64,000 bases of DNA. It comes from Panorpa germanica. Its lineage: Eukaryota; Arthropoda; Insecta; Mecoptera; Panorpidae. The notes beneath the pieces are model-generated. The model did no database searches. It had not been told where the DNA came from and was given only the letters and a program-made list of their open reading frames with translations. Positions within the stretch are counted from its first letter, which is position 1, and every line of letters begins with the position of its first letter. Positions 1-11,712 of the stretch are shown piece by piece. The translations under genes and the position numbers were made by a program. The stretch spans positions 8,556,001 to 8,620,000 of the forward strand of contig OY783205.1 of NCBI GenBank assembly GCA_963678705.1, read 5' to 3'.

Positions 1-1305
1 TTTAATAACAGGTTCTAATGACCTGAAGGAACTAATCTAATTTTGTCCAGCGCTGGTTTTAAATTAAGAAAATGGATATCAAATTCACACAGATTATTAT
101 TAGATATCAAAGGTACTAACTCGGATAAACATTTTATTATCGATTCTAATGATTTGGAAAATGTCTAGATTCTTGAAGTAAAATGGGATTCTGAATCCGA
201 CACCTTTAAGTATAATATTACTTTTAAGCCACCTGATAAATATACTAAACGTATTAATTTGTTATTTATTTCCAAAATATTTGATCCGTTAAGATCACCT
301 TGCAACATTCCATTTAAAATTATGATTCAAACATTATGGTTACATAAATTGAATTGGAATAATGAATGACCACAAAATTTGGTTGAATTTTGGTTAACAT
401 TATTACAGAATTTACCAGAATTAAATAACGTTTCAATATCTCGGAAAGTTATAATCTTAGACTGCATTAATATAGAGTTGCACGGTTTTTGTGATGCCTC
501 GGAAAAGGCTTATGGCGCCTGCGTATAATTTAAATCTTTTAACATTCAAGGCGATTTACAAGTATCGTTAATACATTCTAAATCTAAAGTTGCACCACTA
601 AAAACATTTAGCATTCCTTGTTTAGAGTTATGCTCAGCTTTAATATTGAGTAGAACGACTCAAAAATTAATAAGCAATCTGCCTATCAAGATTAATAAAG
701 TTATACTTTGGTTTGATTCGACAATAGTACTATCTTGGTTAAAACTTTCACCACATACTTTAAAGGTATTTGTAGCTAATCGTATCTCTGAAATACAATA
801 AATTATGATGGACCCGTTTCAATGGCGTCACGTACCCACATACAGTAACCCTCATCAGCTCATAAATAATGATTTATGGTGGTCAGGCCCATTCTGGTTA
901 AACCAAAATTCTTATTTTTGGTCAGTAAGTGATTTTAATTTAACACAAATACCTGAAGTAAAAAGTATTATTACTAATAGTCTATTGCTTACTTCGTCAT
1001 TCAACATATTGAAATTATATTCTAATATAATAAAGTTGAAACGAACTACAGCTTATTGTTTACGATTTTCACAGAATTGTAAAGAGAATTCGACAAAACT
1101 AATAGGACTTTTATCTATGTTTGAATTGCAAAATGCAATGAACACTTTAATAAAATTATTACAATTTAAATATTTCTCAAACGAATTAAATTCTTTACAA
1201 AATCATTCACCATTGTTAAAGAAGAGCCTACTATTATCGCTCAATCCAATTATTGATGAAAATAGAATTATTAGATTATTATTATTGGCGGTCGTTTAAT
1301 TCATT
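1..1305 (+). pseudogene. BEL/Pao retrotransposon pol, RT/RNase H-like part (5' end outside window)
   Basis: Translating across broken frames gives the Pao-type RT end and the segment that follows it in BEL/Pao polyproteins. Visible pieces are RKW near 70, the block around KRINLLFISKIFDPL (about 250-290), an LHGFCDASEKAYGACV RNase H-like motif (about 478-526), SIPCLELCSA near 610-635 and the WFDSTIVLSWL strand near 712-740. Further C-terminal residues run from 805 to about 1299 (FQWRHVPTYSNP, WWSGPFWL). In-frame stops occur, for example at 166-168, 367-369, 526-528 and 799-801, so it is non-functional. It continues directly into integrase remnants, showing one decayed element. The family call is confident; the element's left end lies beyond position 1. 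Confidence 0.85.
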
Positions 1306-1309
1306 CAAA

Positions 1310-2130
1310 TTTTTCATATGATAGAAAACACCCTACTGTATTGCATCCAAGTCATACTCTAACTAAACTGATTATACAATATGAACATAATAGATTGTTG
1401 CACACTGGAGACCTTAAGCTTTACTGTTCTCAATGAGGGGCCAATATTGGCCTCTAAAAGGTATTTCATTAGCAAAATCGATTGTTCATAAATGCATAAT
1501 TTGCTTTAAATGTAAACCTAGATTATTATCTCCAATCATGGGTTCGTTAACTCATGAACGGATAAACTTCGCATATCCTTTCAGAACTACTGGAGTTGAT
1601 TCGGTCCGATATTAATTAAAAACCGGTACGGACGTGGAGGTAGTCTTATTAAAGCATACATTTGTTTATTTATATGCTTTACTATTAAAGCAATTCATCT
1701 AGAATTGGTTACGGAATTGACCACTCAATGTTTCGTCGCAACACTTAATCGGTTTATATCTCGCCGTAGAAAACCTCTCACTATATACTCCGATAATGTA
1801 ACTAACTTTGTGGGAGCTAACAATATTTTGGCAAAATTTCTTGCTAATGAGTCAAGCACTTCTAAACTTGCAGTTTCTGCTTCTGAATTATCCATTTCTT
1901 GGAAATTCATACCACCCAGATCTCCACATGTTGGTGGGCTGTGGGAAGCGAATGTAATATCTACTAAAGGTCATTTGAAAAAAGTTCTAATGAATAGTCA
2001 TCTGTCTAATGAAGATTTATATACTCTTTTAACACAAGTAGAAGCAATTTTAAATTCTCGTTTATTATATCCTATGTCCTCTGACCCTAACGACTTCCTA
2101 TCACTCCTGGGCACTTAATTATCGGTCGCC
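1310..2130 (+). pseudogene. BEL/Pao integrase: zinc-binding and DDE core
   Basis: The HHCC-like part is seen around 1390-1520 (a His-rich start, then CIICFKCKPR), followed by a TGVDSVRY strand with the first catalytic Asp at about 1600. The core continues after a frame break: AIHLELVTELTTQCFVATL (about 1690-1745), YSDNVTNFVGAN with the second Asp (about 1786-1818) and HVGGLWEANV with the catalytic Glu (about 1930-1955), then LYTLLTQVEAILNSRLLYP, typical for BEL/Pao. Stops at 1437-1439 and 1614-1616 and a frame change near 1620 break it. The reading frame ends at 2118 in place of the usual PGHFLIG-type motif, whose remnant (HLIIGRLI) follows in another frame. Confidence 0.85.
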
Positions 2131-2239
2131 TTATTACTAGTATCACACCAGCAGCGTAACCTCTAGTTAATTTAAATAAAATCAACACTAAAGCAACAAA
2201 GTAAAGCAACACTTCTCTCATATAGGAGATTGTATTCAA

Positions 2240-2539
2240 CATTACTGGAAAAGATGGTCATCTGATTATATCATTCACTGCCAACAAAGAAGTAAATGGA
2301 AGACAACTACTAGTCCAGACATTAAAATTGGATCTCTGGTCCTAATAAAGGAAGACAATATGCCACCAACCCAATGGGCATTAGGACGAATAATAAAATT
2401 ATTACCAGGCACAGATTCACAAGCCCGAGTAGCACTATTAAAAACACAATATGGTGAAACTGCTAGAGCTGTAAGAAAAATTGCCTTACTACGCTTAAAC
2501 AATCTTGATGCACTTGCCGATACATCAACGGGGGAATAA
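2240..2539 (+). pseudogene. BEL/Pao integrase C-terminal DUF5641-like domain
   Basis: The plus strand reads a basic segment, then IKIGSLVLIKEDN, PPTQWALGRIIKLLPG and VRKIALLRL before a TAA at 2537-2539. The order WxLGRI..xPGxDxxxRVxxxKT with a terminal LRPLxKLxxLP-like stretch is the DUF5641 domain found at the end of BEL/Pao pol. It lies immediately downstream of the integrase core and so closes the same element. No 3' LTR could be delimited between here and about 2820. Confidence 0.8.
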
Positions 2540-2885
2540 GTTAAAGAAACAACTAAATATTTATCTTTCAATAATATTTATAAATTTCTTTTATTAATAA
2601 ATTATTTTATTATCTAAGTCACCTTTTCATTTTTTGTAAATCATCACTTGAATCGTTTTATTTTATTAATTCATTCATTTTTTATAGTTTATAAAAGTAT
2701 GTTCATTTTTTACAATCGTATATTTTAAATTAAAGATTAAATAATTATCTGATGAAGTAAACTGTGACGCTTCGTTAAATGCAACACCAAGATGTAATAA
2801 TATAAATAAATATATTTGCACTGTCACATGGTGCATACAAAAATGTGACAGTTGGAAAATGTTGAATTAGCATTTAAAGTATCAT
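2540..2885. other. AT-rich spacer with a perfect 9-bp hairpin
   Basis: No gene is visible. CTGTCACAT (2821-2829) and ATGTGACAG (2843-2851) form a perfect inverted repeat with a 13-nt loop. It sits between the BEL/Pao tail and the first ORF of the next element, so it may mark one element's end. Its role is unknown. Confidence 0.5.
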
Positions 2886-5194
2886 ATGAAAGATGGAACA
2901 AAAGTTGATTGTCCCTTTTTAAATTGTGTCAAATTTTATAACAAGATCAGTTCATTAACATCACATATAAGTGTGAGCCATAAAGCAAATGAAGAACCAA
3001 TGAAACAGCCTGCAAATACGAACAATCATCCTATTTTAACCAACGCTATTTCTAATAGTAATCGAATATTATCCGATTCTAATAATCCTATATCACCTGT
3101 TATTATTTCACGTTCTCAAGAAGTGTTTTTAGATCTTGATATTATACATTTAGATGATGATACAACTGATTCATTTTTATTGAATTTTTCAATATTTTTT
3201 TTAAAACTCGAAAGTAAATTTTGTATTCCTGCTTCAACAATTCAATTTATAGCTTCTCAAATGATTAGTATGCATGAACAAAGTCAGAAAGCTGTAAAAA
3301 ATAATTTATTATCTCACTTAGAAAATATTGGTATATCAGTACAAAATGCAAGTGATATAGTGAATTAATCTTTTGAATGTGATGTATTTTCAAATATTAA
3401 ATCTAAATTGGGTACAAAGTATAAACGTCAAGAATTTTTTGAAAATCATATGCCTTATATAAAACCACTGGAGATATTATTAGGAGAAAAAGCTGGAAAT
3501 CCAATATACTTCCACTATATTCCTTTACAGAATACTTTGGAACTAATTTTCAAGAATAAATCCTTGGAAAATCATTTAAAATTGGAGACTGTGAAATCTG
3601 ACCAACATGTCTTACACGACTTCACTGATGGCTTAGTTTATAAACAAAACATTTTTTTTTCGTGAAAATAAAAAATCATTAACATTAATTTTATATCAAG
3701 ATAGTTTGAAGTTGGTAATCCTTTTGGGGTCAGCTAAAACTAAATATAAAATTCTTGCTATTTATTTAAATATTGGAAATCTTCCTAATCACATACGATC
3801 ACATGTCAATTCCATGCAACTTGTGGCCCTGTGCAGAGAAAAATATTTTGATCATTATAAAGTATATGGACGAATTGTTGAAGACTTAGAAGAAATTGAA
3901 ACCGCTGGAATTAAATTACCATCCAATGAAGTAATGAAAGGCGCAGTTGTATTTATTGCCGGCGATAACTTAGGGAGCCATGGCTTAGGAGGATTTACTG
4001 AAAACTTTAGTAAGTCTCAATATTTTTGCAGATATTGTTTACTTTGCAAGAATGAATTTTATGGTGATGAAGGACCCTTTAAGGCATATGACAAAAGAAC
4101 CATCGAATCTTATGACGAATCGATTAAAAAGATAAACCAGAAGAAAAATTTGTCGAATTTTAAAGGAGTTAAATTTAATTCAGTTTTTAATAATTTAAAA
4201 TATTACCATGTGTGTTTTCCTGGATTACCACCTTGTCTTGGGCATGATATTTTAGACGGAGTTCTTGCTTATGATGTTAAATTATTTCTAGATAGATTTA
4301 TTAAAAAGAAATGGTTTTCATACAAACTGCTAAATCACAGAATTGATACCTTTCAATAGAAAATCGTAGGTGTAGGCCTTGTACTATTGGCAAACATGCG
4401 ACTAAAATTACAGGAGATGCATGGCAATTGTGGAACTTTTTAAGATTCTTTCCACTACTTATTGACAACAAAGTTAAAGATATTAGCGATGATAATTGGA
4501 AAAGCATCATCATTCTTACTGAGATAATTGAAATCGTATGTGCTCCCTCTTTACACATTTCGGGCACAAGTTATTTAAATGATCTAATTCGCGACTATAC
4601 TCGTATATCTTTGAGATTATTCTTTAAACAGCCACTTCGCGCTAGGTGCCATTTTCTCATGCACTATCGTCAATTAATTCTGGAGTTTGGACCAATAATG
4701 AATGTGTGGACACTTCGTTTTGAAAGTAAACATTGTTTTTTCAAATGTATTATTCGATTTCAAAGAAATTTCATTGATATTACAAAATCTTTAAGTAATA
4801 AGCATGAGCTATCACAATGTTATTGCAGATTAGAAGGGGATATTAGATTTGATATTCAACCTATATGAGAACCAATATTTATCTTTACAACAATAAAATT
4901 CAAGAAGCTTTTAGTAAAATGCAGCTAACTCGCAAAACACAAGAATGTTCCAAAATAATAAATAATGGTGTGTCTTATAAAAGACATGATGATGGCCTTT
5001 TTATATCACAGAAAGGGTATCGACATGAAATTGAAATTGGAAAAATTTCTTCCATATTATTCGATGAAAATAAAATATTTTTCATTTTAAAAGTAGTTGA
5101 AAACTTATTCCGGCCTTATCTTCGTGCTTATGAATTAGGAAAATTTATACGATTTGAATTGTTATCTATAAATTCAATTCAAGCCAATGCTTAG
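2886..5194 (+). pseudogene. C2H2 zinc-finger transposase-like ORF1 of a two-gene DNA transposon
   Basis: The N-terminus has a C2H2-like finger (CPFLNC...H...SVSH, about 2910-2980). The middle (3706-4359) carries LCREKYFD, VFIAGDNLGSHGLGGF, YFCRYCLLC and PGLPPCLGHDILDGVL. The C-terminal block (4428-4868) has HFLMHYRQLILEFGP and WTLRFESKHCFFK. These blocks match a widespread uncharacterised animal family that resembles the DUF4218 end of EnSpm/CACTA-type transposases; the superfamily assignment is my inference. Breaks: stop at 3366-3368, frame changes near 3660-3706 and 4350-4430, and one near 4865. ORF2 downstream belongs to the same type of element. Confidence 0.55.
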
Positions 5195-5756
5195 AAATTA
5201 TATACTTTTAATATAATAATATATATAGTACGTTGTGTGTTAAACCCAATTATGGATTGGTTAATAAAACTTTCAATTAGTAAAATGTTTTTATGTAATT
5301 AAGATTAATTATTAATAATTGTAACTTCTTTATAATTTATTCAAATTCATTTAATCAATTCAATTCAAACATGTTAATTGCCGCGCCAGATGTCCATGAC
5401 AAATAAGATGAATAATACATACTACCATTTCTTAAGATGCTACTTACTTCATAAAATCGCTTTTGTTAATAATTTTAATATAAACTCATCTTTTTCTAAT
5501 TTTTTTATTAATTTGTGCATATAACTAAAACACATGAACCAATCTGTCAAAATAACAAAGACAAGCAAACTAGTTCTGGCAACACTAGTCTGTGTTGGTC
5601 TTAAATCAAGACATCTTGAATATTTCTGGTATCACCCTTCATCCCCTTCTTATGTAAAAACAATTGAACACTACTGTCTGTGCAAGGAACTAATAAGTGA
5701 CAATGCCTATATTTAAAATATATTACAAAATATATAAAAACGCAAACTAAAAAGGT
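5195..5756. other. AT-rich spacer between ORF1 and ORF2
   Basis: No recognisable domain. A 60-codon open frame (5534-5716, plus strand, Cys- and Ser-containing) has no motif I know and no flanking signal that would favour it as a gene. The stretch probably holds the intergenic and 5' exon region of the two-gene element. Confidence 0.4.
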
Positions 5757-6890
5757 TGCCGTGATAGCTTCTACAGTAACGGAAGTTACACAAGCAGCTA
5801 TAGTTAAACATAATCTTCCGGTAGAAGAACAGTTACAGGTATTATTTACACTTTCATTGAAATTAGAAATAAAATGTGTATGTATTTTTACAATTGACCA
5901 TTAATGAAATATGTTTCAATATATTATAGATATTTTTAGAAGATTACACAATTGTAGATGATGATGAATTTCTTATTGCACTTGCAAACGCATTTCAATT
6001 TGCAAATAAAACTATACTTTTGTTTGTTTCAGATAATTTACCAAGTTTAGACTCTTCTTTAATATCAGAAGAAGAACAGCAAGGTAATGCCAATGTATGG
6101 CAACTCTTTTCTTATAAATTAAAAGAGAGTTGTGAAAAAGAACAAAAAGTTGGTCCGGAAGAGAGACGCCTAATTGTAAGTAGTATAGCCGACTATATGA
6201 TTATTGAATTAGGTCATGTAAGTCGGCTGTCTGCTAGGAGAATATCGCAGGAATTATATAATAAATTTCCAAAAACATTCGGTGATACCGTAGTCGGTCA
6301 GACATATGGATCAGGATATGAATCTCTTGCAGCGCAAATATACAACGCCGTCAATTATAGAAAAGACAAAAGATATAAAAGGCAGAGTGAAAGTGTTGCT
6401 GATAACAGCGACAATGACCCAACAACACATTTAAATTTTGGCCCTAAGCATGATGAGTATGGATGCCTAGCATATGAGCCATTGCTTAGCCAGAGCCAGG
6501 TGATGAAACTCCTTTATTACAAAAGGAGAAGAGAAGGAGGTTGTTGGAACTGTATAAACCTGATAAAGCGAATGACAACGAAATAGATAAGTTTATGTGC
6601 AAAACATATCCCACGCAACGTAAAGCTATTAATATCTGTAGTGCAATATCAGTAAATATATTTATACGGTGGCCAAATCTGAGAAAATATAAAATGCTAA
6701 TTAGCCACACATCGAAACTTTTAGACAAAGACGTAAGTATTGTTTGGAGCACGTCTTTGGGAAAGTGTCACGATCCTATGAAGAAATATTTAAAAGCCGT
6801 TGAATGTTGGAAGCAAATAGATGCTATATGAAAAGATAATGCAAAAAAGCAACCATTACAATTATTATATGTGCAGACCATGCTATCTAA

Positions 6891-7796
6891 AGCCTGCTGC
6901 ACACGTAACGTGTTTTAACCCGGACGGGACGTGGACGGGACGAAGATGGAACGTGGTATTAGGTAAACTCGTACGGGATTTTATACCCACCAAGTGCATA
7001 CGCACCGTGACAGTGACTCGAAAGCAACGTGCTAGTGTTGTTAATAGGCAAAGATGAATTATAACATGCCTAATGAATAAAATAAGTAACCCAAACTAAA
7101 ATGCAAACTAATTTTAACCAAAATGTGCTTTATCTCTTTCTGTCATATTAAAAAGTCATAATACTTGATTATATTGATGTAATAAATATCGACATTGTAA
7201 AACATGACAGTCTACTTTATTTACCTACCTGTTTTTGATTTTAACATAAAAAAGTTAAACTGTAATTGTTACATATTAGGATCTATTGCAAAAATTATGA
7301 GTGTATATGATGCAATTAATGAATTAAATAAAATTTACAAACGTTTTCAGTGAGCGATAATTCTAATGCAATTTTACGCCACAGATAATTTTTATGTTTC
7401 ACATCTAAATAATTTGGATCTGCCAAACTGTATAAACATGAATTTGATCTCACTAATTTTTCGTCGTCCATTTTATTTATAATATTTTTATTATTATTAT
7501 TTATTTATTTATTCAATATGTCCAATTGATAAATACGCAACACACATCACTACTTAAAACATGTCCCGTGTGCAGAAGGCTATGCATACGCAGCGGAACC
7601 ACGTACGGAACGGGCCTCGCACGGGGCGGGACGTGCTAAACATCGTCGTAGACGATATTTTTTCCCGTTCTTTCAACGCCACGTCCCCGTCCCGTCCGTG
7701 CACCCGTGATGTATGCACTTTCCTATACATTTTATATGAAACGATATTGTCGTCCCGTTCCGTCCGGGTTAAAACACGTTACATATGCAGCAGGCT
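6891..7796. mobile_element. 906-bp PIF/Harbinger-type deletion derivative
   Basis: The left end starts AGCCTGCTGCACACGTAACG and the right end, read on the minus strand, starts AGCCTGCTGCATATGTAACG. The match continues through GTGTTTTAACCCGGACGG, about 38 bp with few mismatches. A 3-bp TAA duplication flanks it (6888-6890 and 7797-7799), as expected for PIF/Harbinger (TWA targets). The interior is locally GC-rich near both ends, with CGGGACG-like motifs. It carries a MADF-domain start on the minus strand and no transposase, so it is an internal-deletion product. It interrupts ORF2 of the surrounding transposon and is therefore younger. Confidence 0.8.
7316..7471 (-). pseudogene. MADF-domain N-terminus (Harbinger accessory protein remnant)
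   Basis: A 51-codon minus-strand frame starts with ATG at 7471. It reads KLVRSNSCLYSLADPNY, then YLWRKIALELSLTE, the first two helices of a MADF (Myb/SANT-like) DNA-binding domain: L[IV]..V....LYD......Y......W..IA.EL. Autonomous Harbinger elements encode such a Myb/MADF partner next to the transposase, so this is probably its first exon left after internal deletion. A GT donor may lie near the end of the frame. The rest of the domain is missing. Confidence 0.55.
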
Positions 7797-8779
7797 TAAT
7801 GCAGCACGTGAAGCACTTATCATGACATCTGAAATTTCAAACATTGGAGTTATTTTTCCAATTTTTATTGATTGGATGGGTGAAGGCGCAAATTTTATCT
7901 ATTTGTTAGTAGAGGTAAGTTTGTATAGTTTTTAATTGCTTCTAATTTGCCATTTAATAAATTTTAAATTAACCATTGAGGAAGCATGTTGTAAAATAGC
8001 TACCAACTATCCTATTTTAATAGTAAAAGGTATATTACTAAATAAGCTGTTTAAGTCTATTTATTAAAATATATTGTGGTAATTTATATTAATAACTACT
8101 AAAATTTGAAATTGAATTTCTACTAAATCGTATATTTTTAATCTACAGGAAAAGTTTGTATGAGTCCAGCGCAAAATATATTGTAGTTTTAGAAAGAGAA
8201 ATTTTACTATATGCATCAAACTTTTTAAATGGAGTACTACTAACCTTTTTGAGGTATTATATTTTTGGTTATTGCTATGCTCCCGAGGTCAAAAGAACAT
8301 TGGAATTGATTCAAAGGTTTGAACTATAAACATTTATAGTACTAATTGTTATTATTAACCTAATTTTAGTACTAATGGTAATATATGCTTCTGTTTTTCT
8401 AGGATGTTTTTTGAAATATATCCAACAACGGGAAGTAAAAATAAAGTCAAAAGAAGTAAAACTACATTTGAACCTCGAGTAAAGAAGTTCATAAAAGAAG
8501 TTGACCGATTTAATGAAGTATTTAATTTGTAGATTATGAAGAAAACTATAGTTATTGTATTATTATTAAAATTATTCACAATGTATTATTAATGTAAAAT
8601 AATTTTCAATAAATGAAATAAATGTGTAATTTCAAAAATATGGTTATAAATTTCAAACAAAATTAATGCACAAATGTGTCTTAAATGGGTTTAATGCATT
8701 GGTATAGTACTGTATATGATTTTTTCTTAATACTTGTTTCTCAAATTTGCTTTAGACTTTAGTTCTTAAAAAAGGTATT

Positions 8780-9564
8780 ACCATGCGAAAAAAATACGAG
8801 GAAAGTGAGCAGAATAAAATATTAGGTGTAGCCGACGACGAAAACGTCATGGGTCCAGGTGCCAGGGCTTAAGTTAAGGAAATAGTTAAAACTTATAAAC
8901 CAAAAGTAACAATGGTTACTGAAGTAGAAGAAAATATACATGACCGATGAGGTACGGAAAGAAGTTGAGAAACATGTAGAAACCTGGTTGAACGACGAAA
9001 GGTCGATGAGCAAGCAATAAACAAAACTTATCATCGCAGTATAAATACTACACCCTTCAAGTTATTACCAGGTGTGACAATGAAAACAGAAGATGAGATG
9101 CATATCTATCAGCCGTTAGAAGAAGTTAATCGAGAAATGCTTGATGACGGCTTGCAAGAGTTACGTGTTAATGCCAAGAAACAAATATTAAAAGCACAGG
9201 AAGAGAACCGCAAGAATTTCAATCGAAAAAGAAAACCAGCTAGGACGTACAAAGTCGGAGACATTGTTGCCTTAAAAAGAACACAGTTTGGTACTGGATT
9301 GAAATTACATAACAAATATTTAGGACCGTATCAGGTTACAGGAGTTGACCCAAATGAGCGGTATAGGGTAAGACGCATCGGTGAAGGAGAAGGTTCTTCT
9401 AATACACAATCATGTGCCGATCACATGGAGCCATGGGGCGTGTTCTCAGACGCTAGTGATTCTGAAACTGAAGATGACGTAGGTCAGGGGGCCAACAGTA
9501 AACAAATGACAGCAGTGACGTATCATCTTTGGGGTCCAATCAAAAGAGTCGTATGGCAAAAATA
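8780..9564 (+). pseudogene. Ty3/Gypsy integrase C-terminal fragment
   Basis: From about 9040 the plus strand encodes TPFKLLPGVTMKTEDEM, the usual integrase stretch after the DDE core. It continues into the 163-codon frame 9074-9565 with RKPARTYKVGDIVALKRTQF, LHNKYLGPYQVTGV and RYRVRRIGEGEG, the GPY/F module. An acidic tail follows (SDASDSETEDD). Upstream residues (8780-9030) hold further scrambled integrase coding with stops at 8871-8873 and a frame break near 8948. No LTR was found on either side. Confidence 0.8.
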
Positions 9565-9565
9565 A

Positions 9566-9969
9566 ATAGAGCATACAAAGTAATCATAACTATAACACCA
9601 GAGCTAGAAAAGTCGTAAAAGAATGTGAATAATAAGTGTATATTGTGAACGGAAACCAAGTCAAAGGTTAATGCAATTAAAATGTGTGAAACTTTAAACC
9701 ACTGATAGAATTCATGAAGGAATGTGCTTACCGAAATTAATCAAACGCATTCTCAAAAGTAATAAAAATGAACCAAAATCTAGTTGAAAACTAATGAAGG
9801 ACTGAGTATATAATAACTAGAATTTAAGATGGTTTGTTAAAAAAAACAAAAAGCTATCGTGTATTTATGTTGTAAATATTTTTGCTCCTAAAATTATTTT
9901 CAATTTATTAAATTTATTATACTAAATATAAATTATTTATTTATTAAATACAATTTGAAAAGGAGTATA
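9566..9969. other. No recognisable feature
   Basis: AT-rich sequence downstream of the Gypsy integrase tail. It may be that element's 3' untranslated region. No LTR, ORF or repeat could be delimited. Confidence 0.4.
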
Positions 9970-10045
9970 AAAATAGTTAAGTGTAAAAACGAAGTAAGAG
10001 ATAATTTTTTTTTAATTTGTGTTAAGTGAAAGTGAGATTATAATT

Positions 10046-10825
10046 ATGAATGACAGGTCTCATGAGAAAGACCTCTTTGAAGCAAAAAGGATAAGAACCA
10101 GCTATTATCCACATAGTTATTCAGGCGTGTGCTTGGTAATTCTAAAACCAATTTTTTATAATACAAACCCTGCCTTCATAGCACAATATTTGCGGTCAAA
10201 TTACAAGGACAACATTATTGCTGTCAGCCAAAGAAAAATTGAGGTGGAGACCAATAGCACATTTCTGGCTAATGAAGTAATAGAAGACACCATAGTTCTA
10301 GCTAAATACAAGAGCATAATTTTAAAGAATTTGGTAGAAGTGCAGGGACTAATCGAGTTACACCCCGATAATCTGGAGGACGTATTCCTACATGACGAAG
10401 TAGGCTTTAACAAAAACAGTAGACAATTAGCACCAAAAATTACCAATTTTATAAGATTTAATAGACTCGAGGAAGGCAAAAGGACTCCTGCTTGGAAGTG
10501 CCTAATATCCTTCAGCGGGGATAGGATCCCGGAATATATAGCCTTCCAGGGTATCCTTTACCCAGTTTCGGCACATATACAGAGAATTAGACAGTGTCGT
10601 CGGTGCTGGAAATTTGGTCACTCCAATAATTTCTGCAGAAGTGCTGAATATTGCCAATTTTGTGGTGGATATCACACCTCTTTAAATTGCAAGAAAGTGA
10701 AGTTAGTTTGACGTAACTGTAACCAAGACCATAAAGCTGACGATAGATTCAGCAAATACTTAGAATTGAAAAACAAAAACGAATCTAAAGCTAAAGGTAC
10801 CTATATAGAAAAAATTAAAATTGAT
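10046..10825 (+). pseudogene. Non-LTR ORF1 (gag-like, zinc knuckles), copy A, 5' part
   Basis: ATG at 10046 opens a basic gag-like protein ending in CCHC knuckles: CRRCWKFGHSNNFC, CQFCGGYHTSLNC and a third, CRNCNQDHKADDR, whose first Cys codon is now TGA (10709-10711). Copy B has TGT there. Three CX2CX4HX4C-type knuckles at the C-terminal half are typical for ORF1 of I/Jockey-group elements, where the protein coats the RNA. The frame then runs into the Gypsy insertion at 10831 and resumes at 14852. Confidence 0.85.
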
Positions 10826-10830
10826 CTTGG

Positions 10831-10877
10831 TGTAGTGTCTGTGATTAAAGACATCTAACAGATGGGAAAGCAAATTA
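10831..10877 (+). repeat. Truncated 5' LTR
   Basis: Matches the first part of the 3' LTR (TGTAGTGTCTGTGATTAA..., then GATGGGAAAGCAAATTA) and then diverges abruptly into gag sequence, so about 175 bp of LTR is missing. Confidence 0.75.
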
Positions 10878-10989
10878 GTAGTTTGTATAAATAAAGTTAT
10901 TCACAGAGAAGGGCAAAATTCTGGAAAACGTACGAATCTTGAAAAAGGTACGCGATTTGATAGTCATAAGTCAGACGTAGGTAGACATA

Positions 10990-11709
10990 AGACAAACAGA
11001 TGGGAATTAAAAAGTAAAGGCTGCTATCGATGTGGGTAGAGTGGGACATTTTGGAAGAGACCCTCAATGCACTGCAACAGGAGCCAAATGTGTAAACTGT
11101 GGAAAAATTAGACATTTTGCTAATGTTTGTAGAACTAAAGGAGAAAAATTAGTACAGAATGAAGCCTACGACGAAATGGAAAATGGAAATGAAACAGAGA
11201 GTGATGAAAATTTATTCATAATAAGAGGAATTTCGCAATATAAGAGTAAAGATGATAAATTGAATATTTCAGTAGAAGGAGTAGAAATAAAAATGCTGGT
11301 CGACTCAGAGAGTAGTTGCTGTGTAATTGATCAAAGGACATGGAAAAAGTTGAAGCAACAAGGAGTACAAATAAGAAATAAAACAACACAAGTTGAAAAG
11401 AAGTTGTATGCATTCGGATCAAAGAAGTCACTGGAAATTTTAGGTAAGGTTGAAACTAATATTACTGTAGGAAATAGAGTCGTAACAACAGAAATATATG
11501 TAACAAAAGAACTAGGAGAAGCAATCTTGGGAAAAGAAACAGCAAAAGAATCAGGTGTTTTTAAAATTGGACTAAATATAAACAGAATCGAATCTGACAA
11601 AAAGATGAAAAAGGTAAAAGGAATAAAAATAAAACTACCCATAAACAAAGAGGTTCAGCCGTGCTATACACCTTATAGGAGACCACCACTGTCGCTGAGA
11701 AAAAAGTAG
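10990..11709 (+). pseudogene. Gypsy gag nucleocapsid and aspartic protease
   Basis: Two CCHC knuckles are visible: CYRCG..GHFGRDPQC, interrupted by TAG at 11038-11040, and CVNCGKIRHFANVC. A Glu-rich linker follows, then the protease-like segment IKMLVDSESSCCVID. The usual catalytic motif is D[ST]G[AS]; here it reads DSES, so the flexible glycine of the active-site loop is lost. The chain continues to a C-terminal basic stretch and ends with TAG at 11707-11709. The RT follows in another frame. Confidence 0.8.
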
Positions 11710-11712
11710 AAA

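Larger units (their letters stand above)
5757..8532 (+). pseudogene. Second gene (ORF2) of the two-gene transposon, five apparent exons
   Basis: Coding pieces: about 5757-5838, 5930-6834, 7800-7914, about 8149-8316 and 8403-8532. The introns at 5839-5929 and 8317-8402 have GT..AG ends and join in frame. Conserved pieces are RRLIVSSIADYMI, LSARRISQELYNKFPKTFGD and GYESLAAQIYNAVNYR in exon 2, and LELIQR joined to MFFEIYPTTGSK in the last exons. This pattern is known in uncharacterised animal proteins that accompany C2H2/DUF4218-like ORF1 genes; function is unknown. TGA at 6829-6831 and frame shifts near 6541 and 8149 show decay. A 906-bp MITE splits the gene at 6891-7796; removing it with one TAA copy keeps the frame open. 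Confidence 0.55.

Noticed and set aside
11331-11648. Minus-strand hydrophobic frames opposite the Gypsy gag-pol
   Set aside because: They are antisense shadows of Lys/Glu-rich coding sequence, which reads as Phe/Leu-rich on the other strand.
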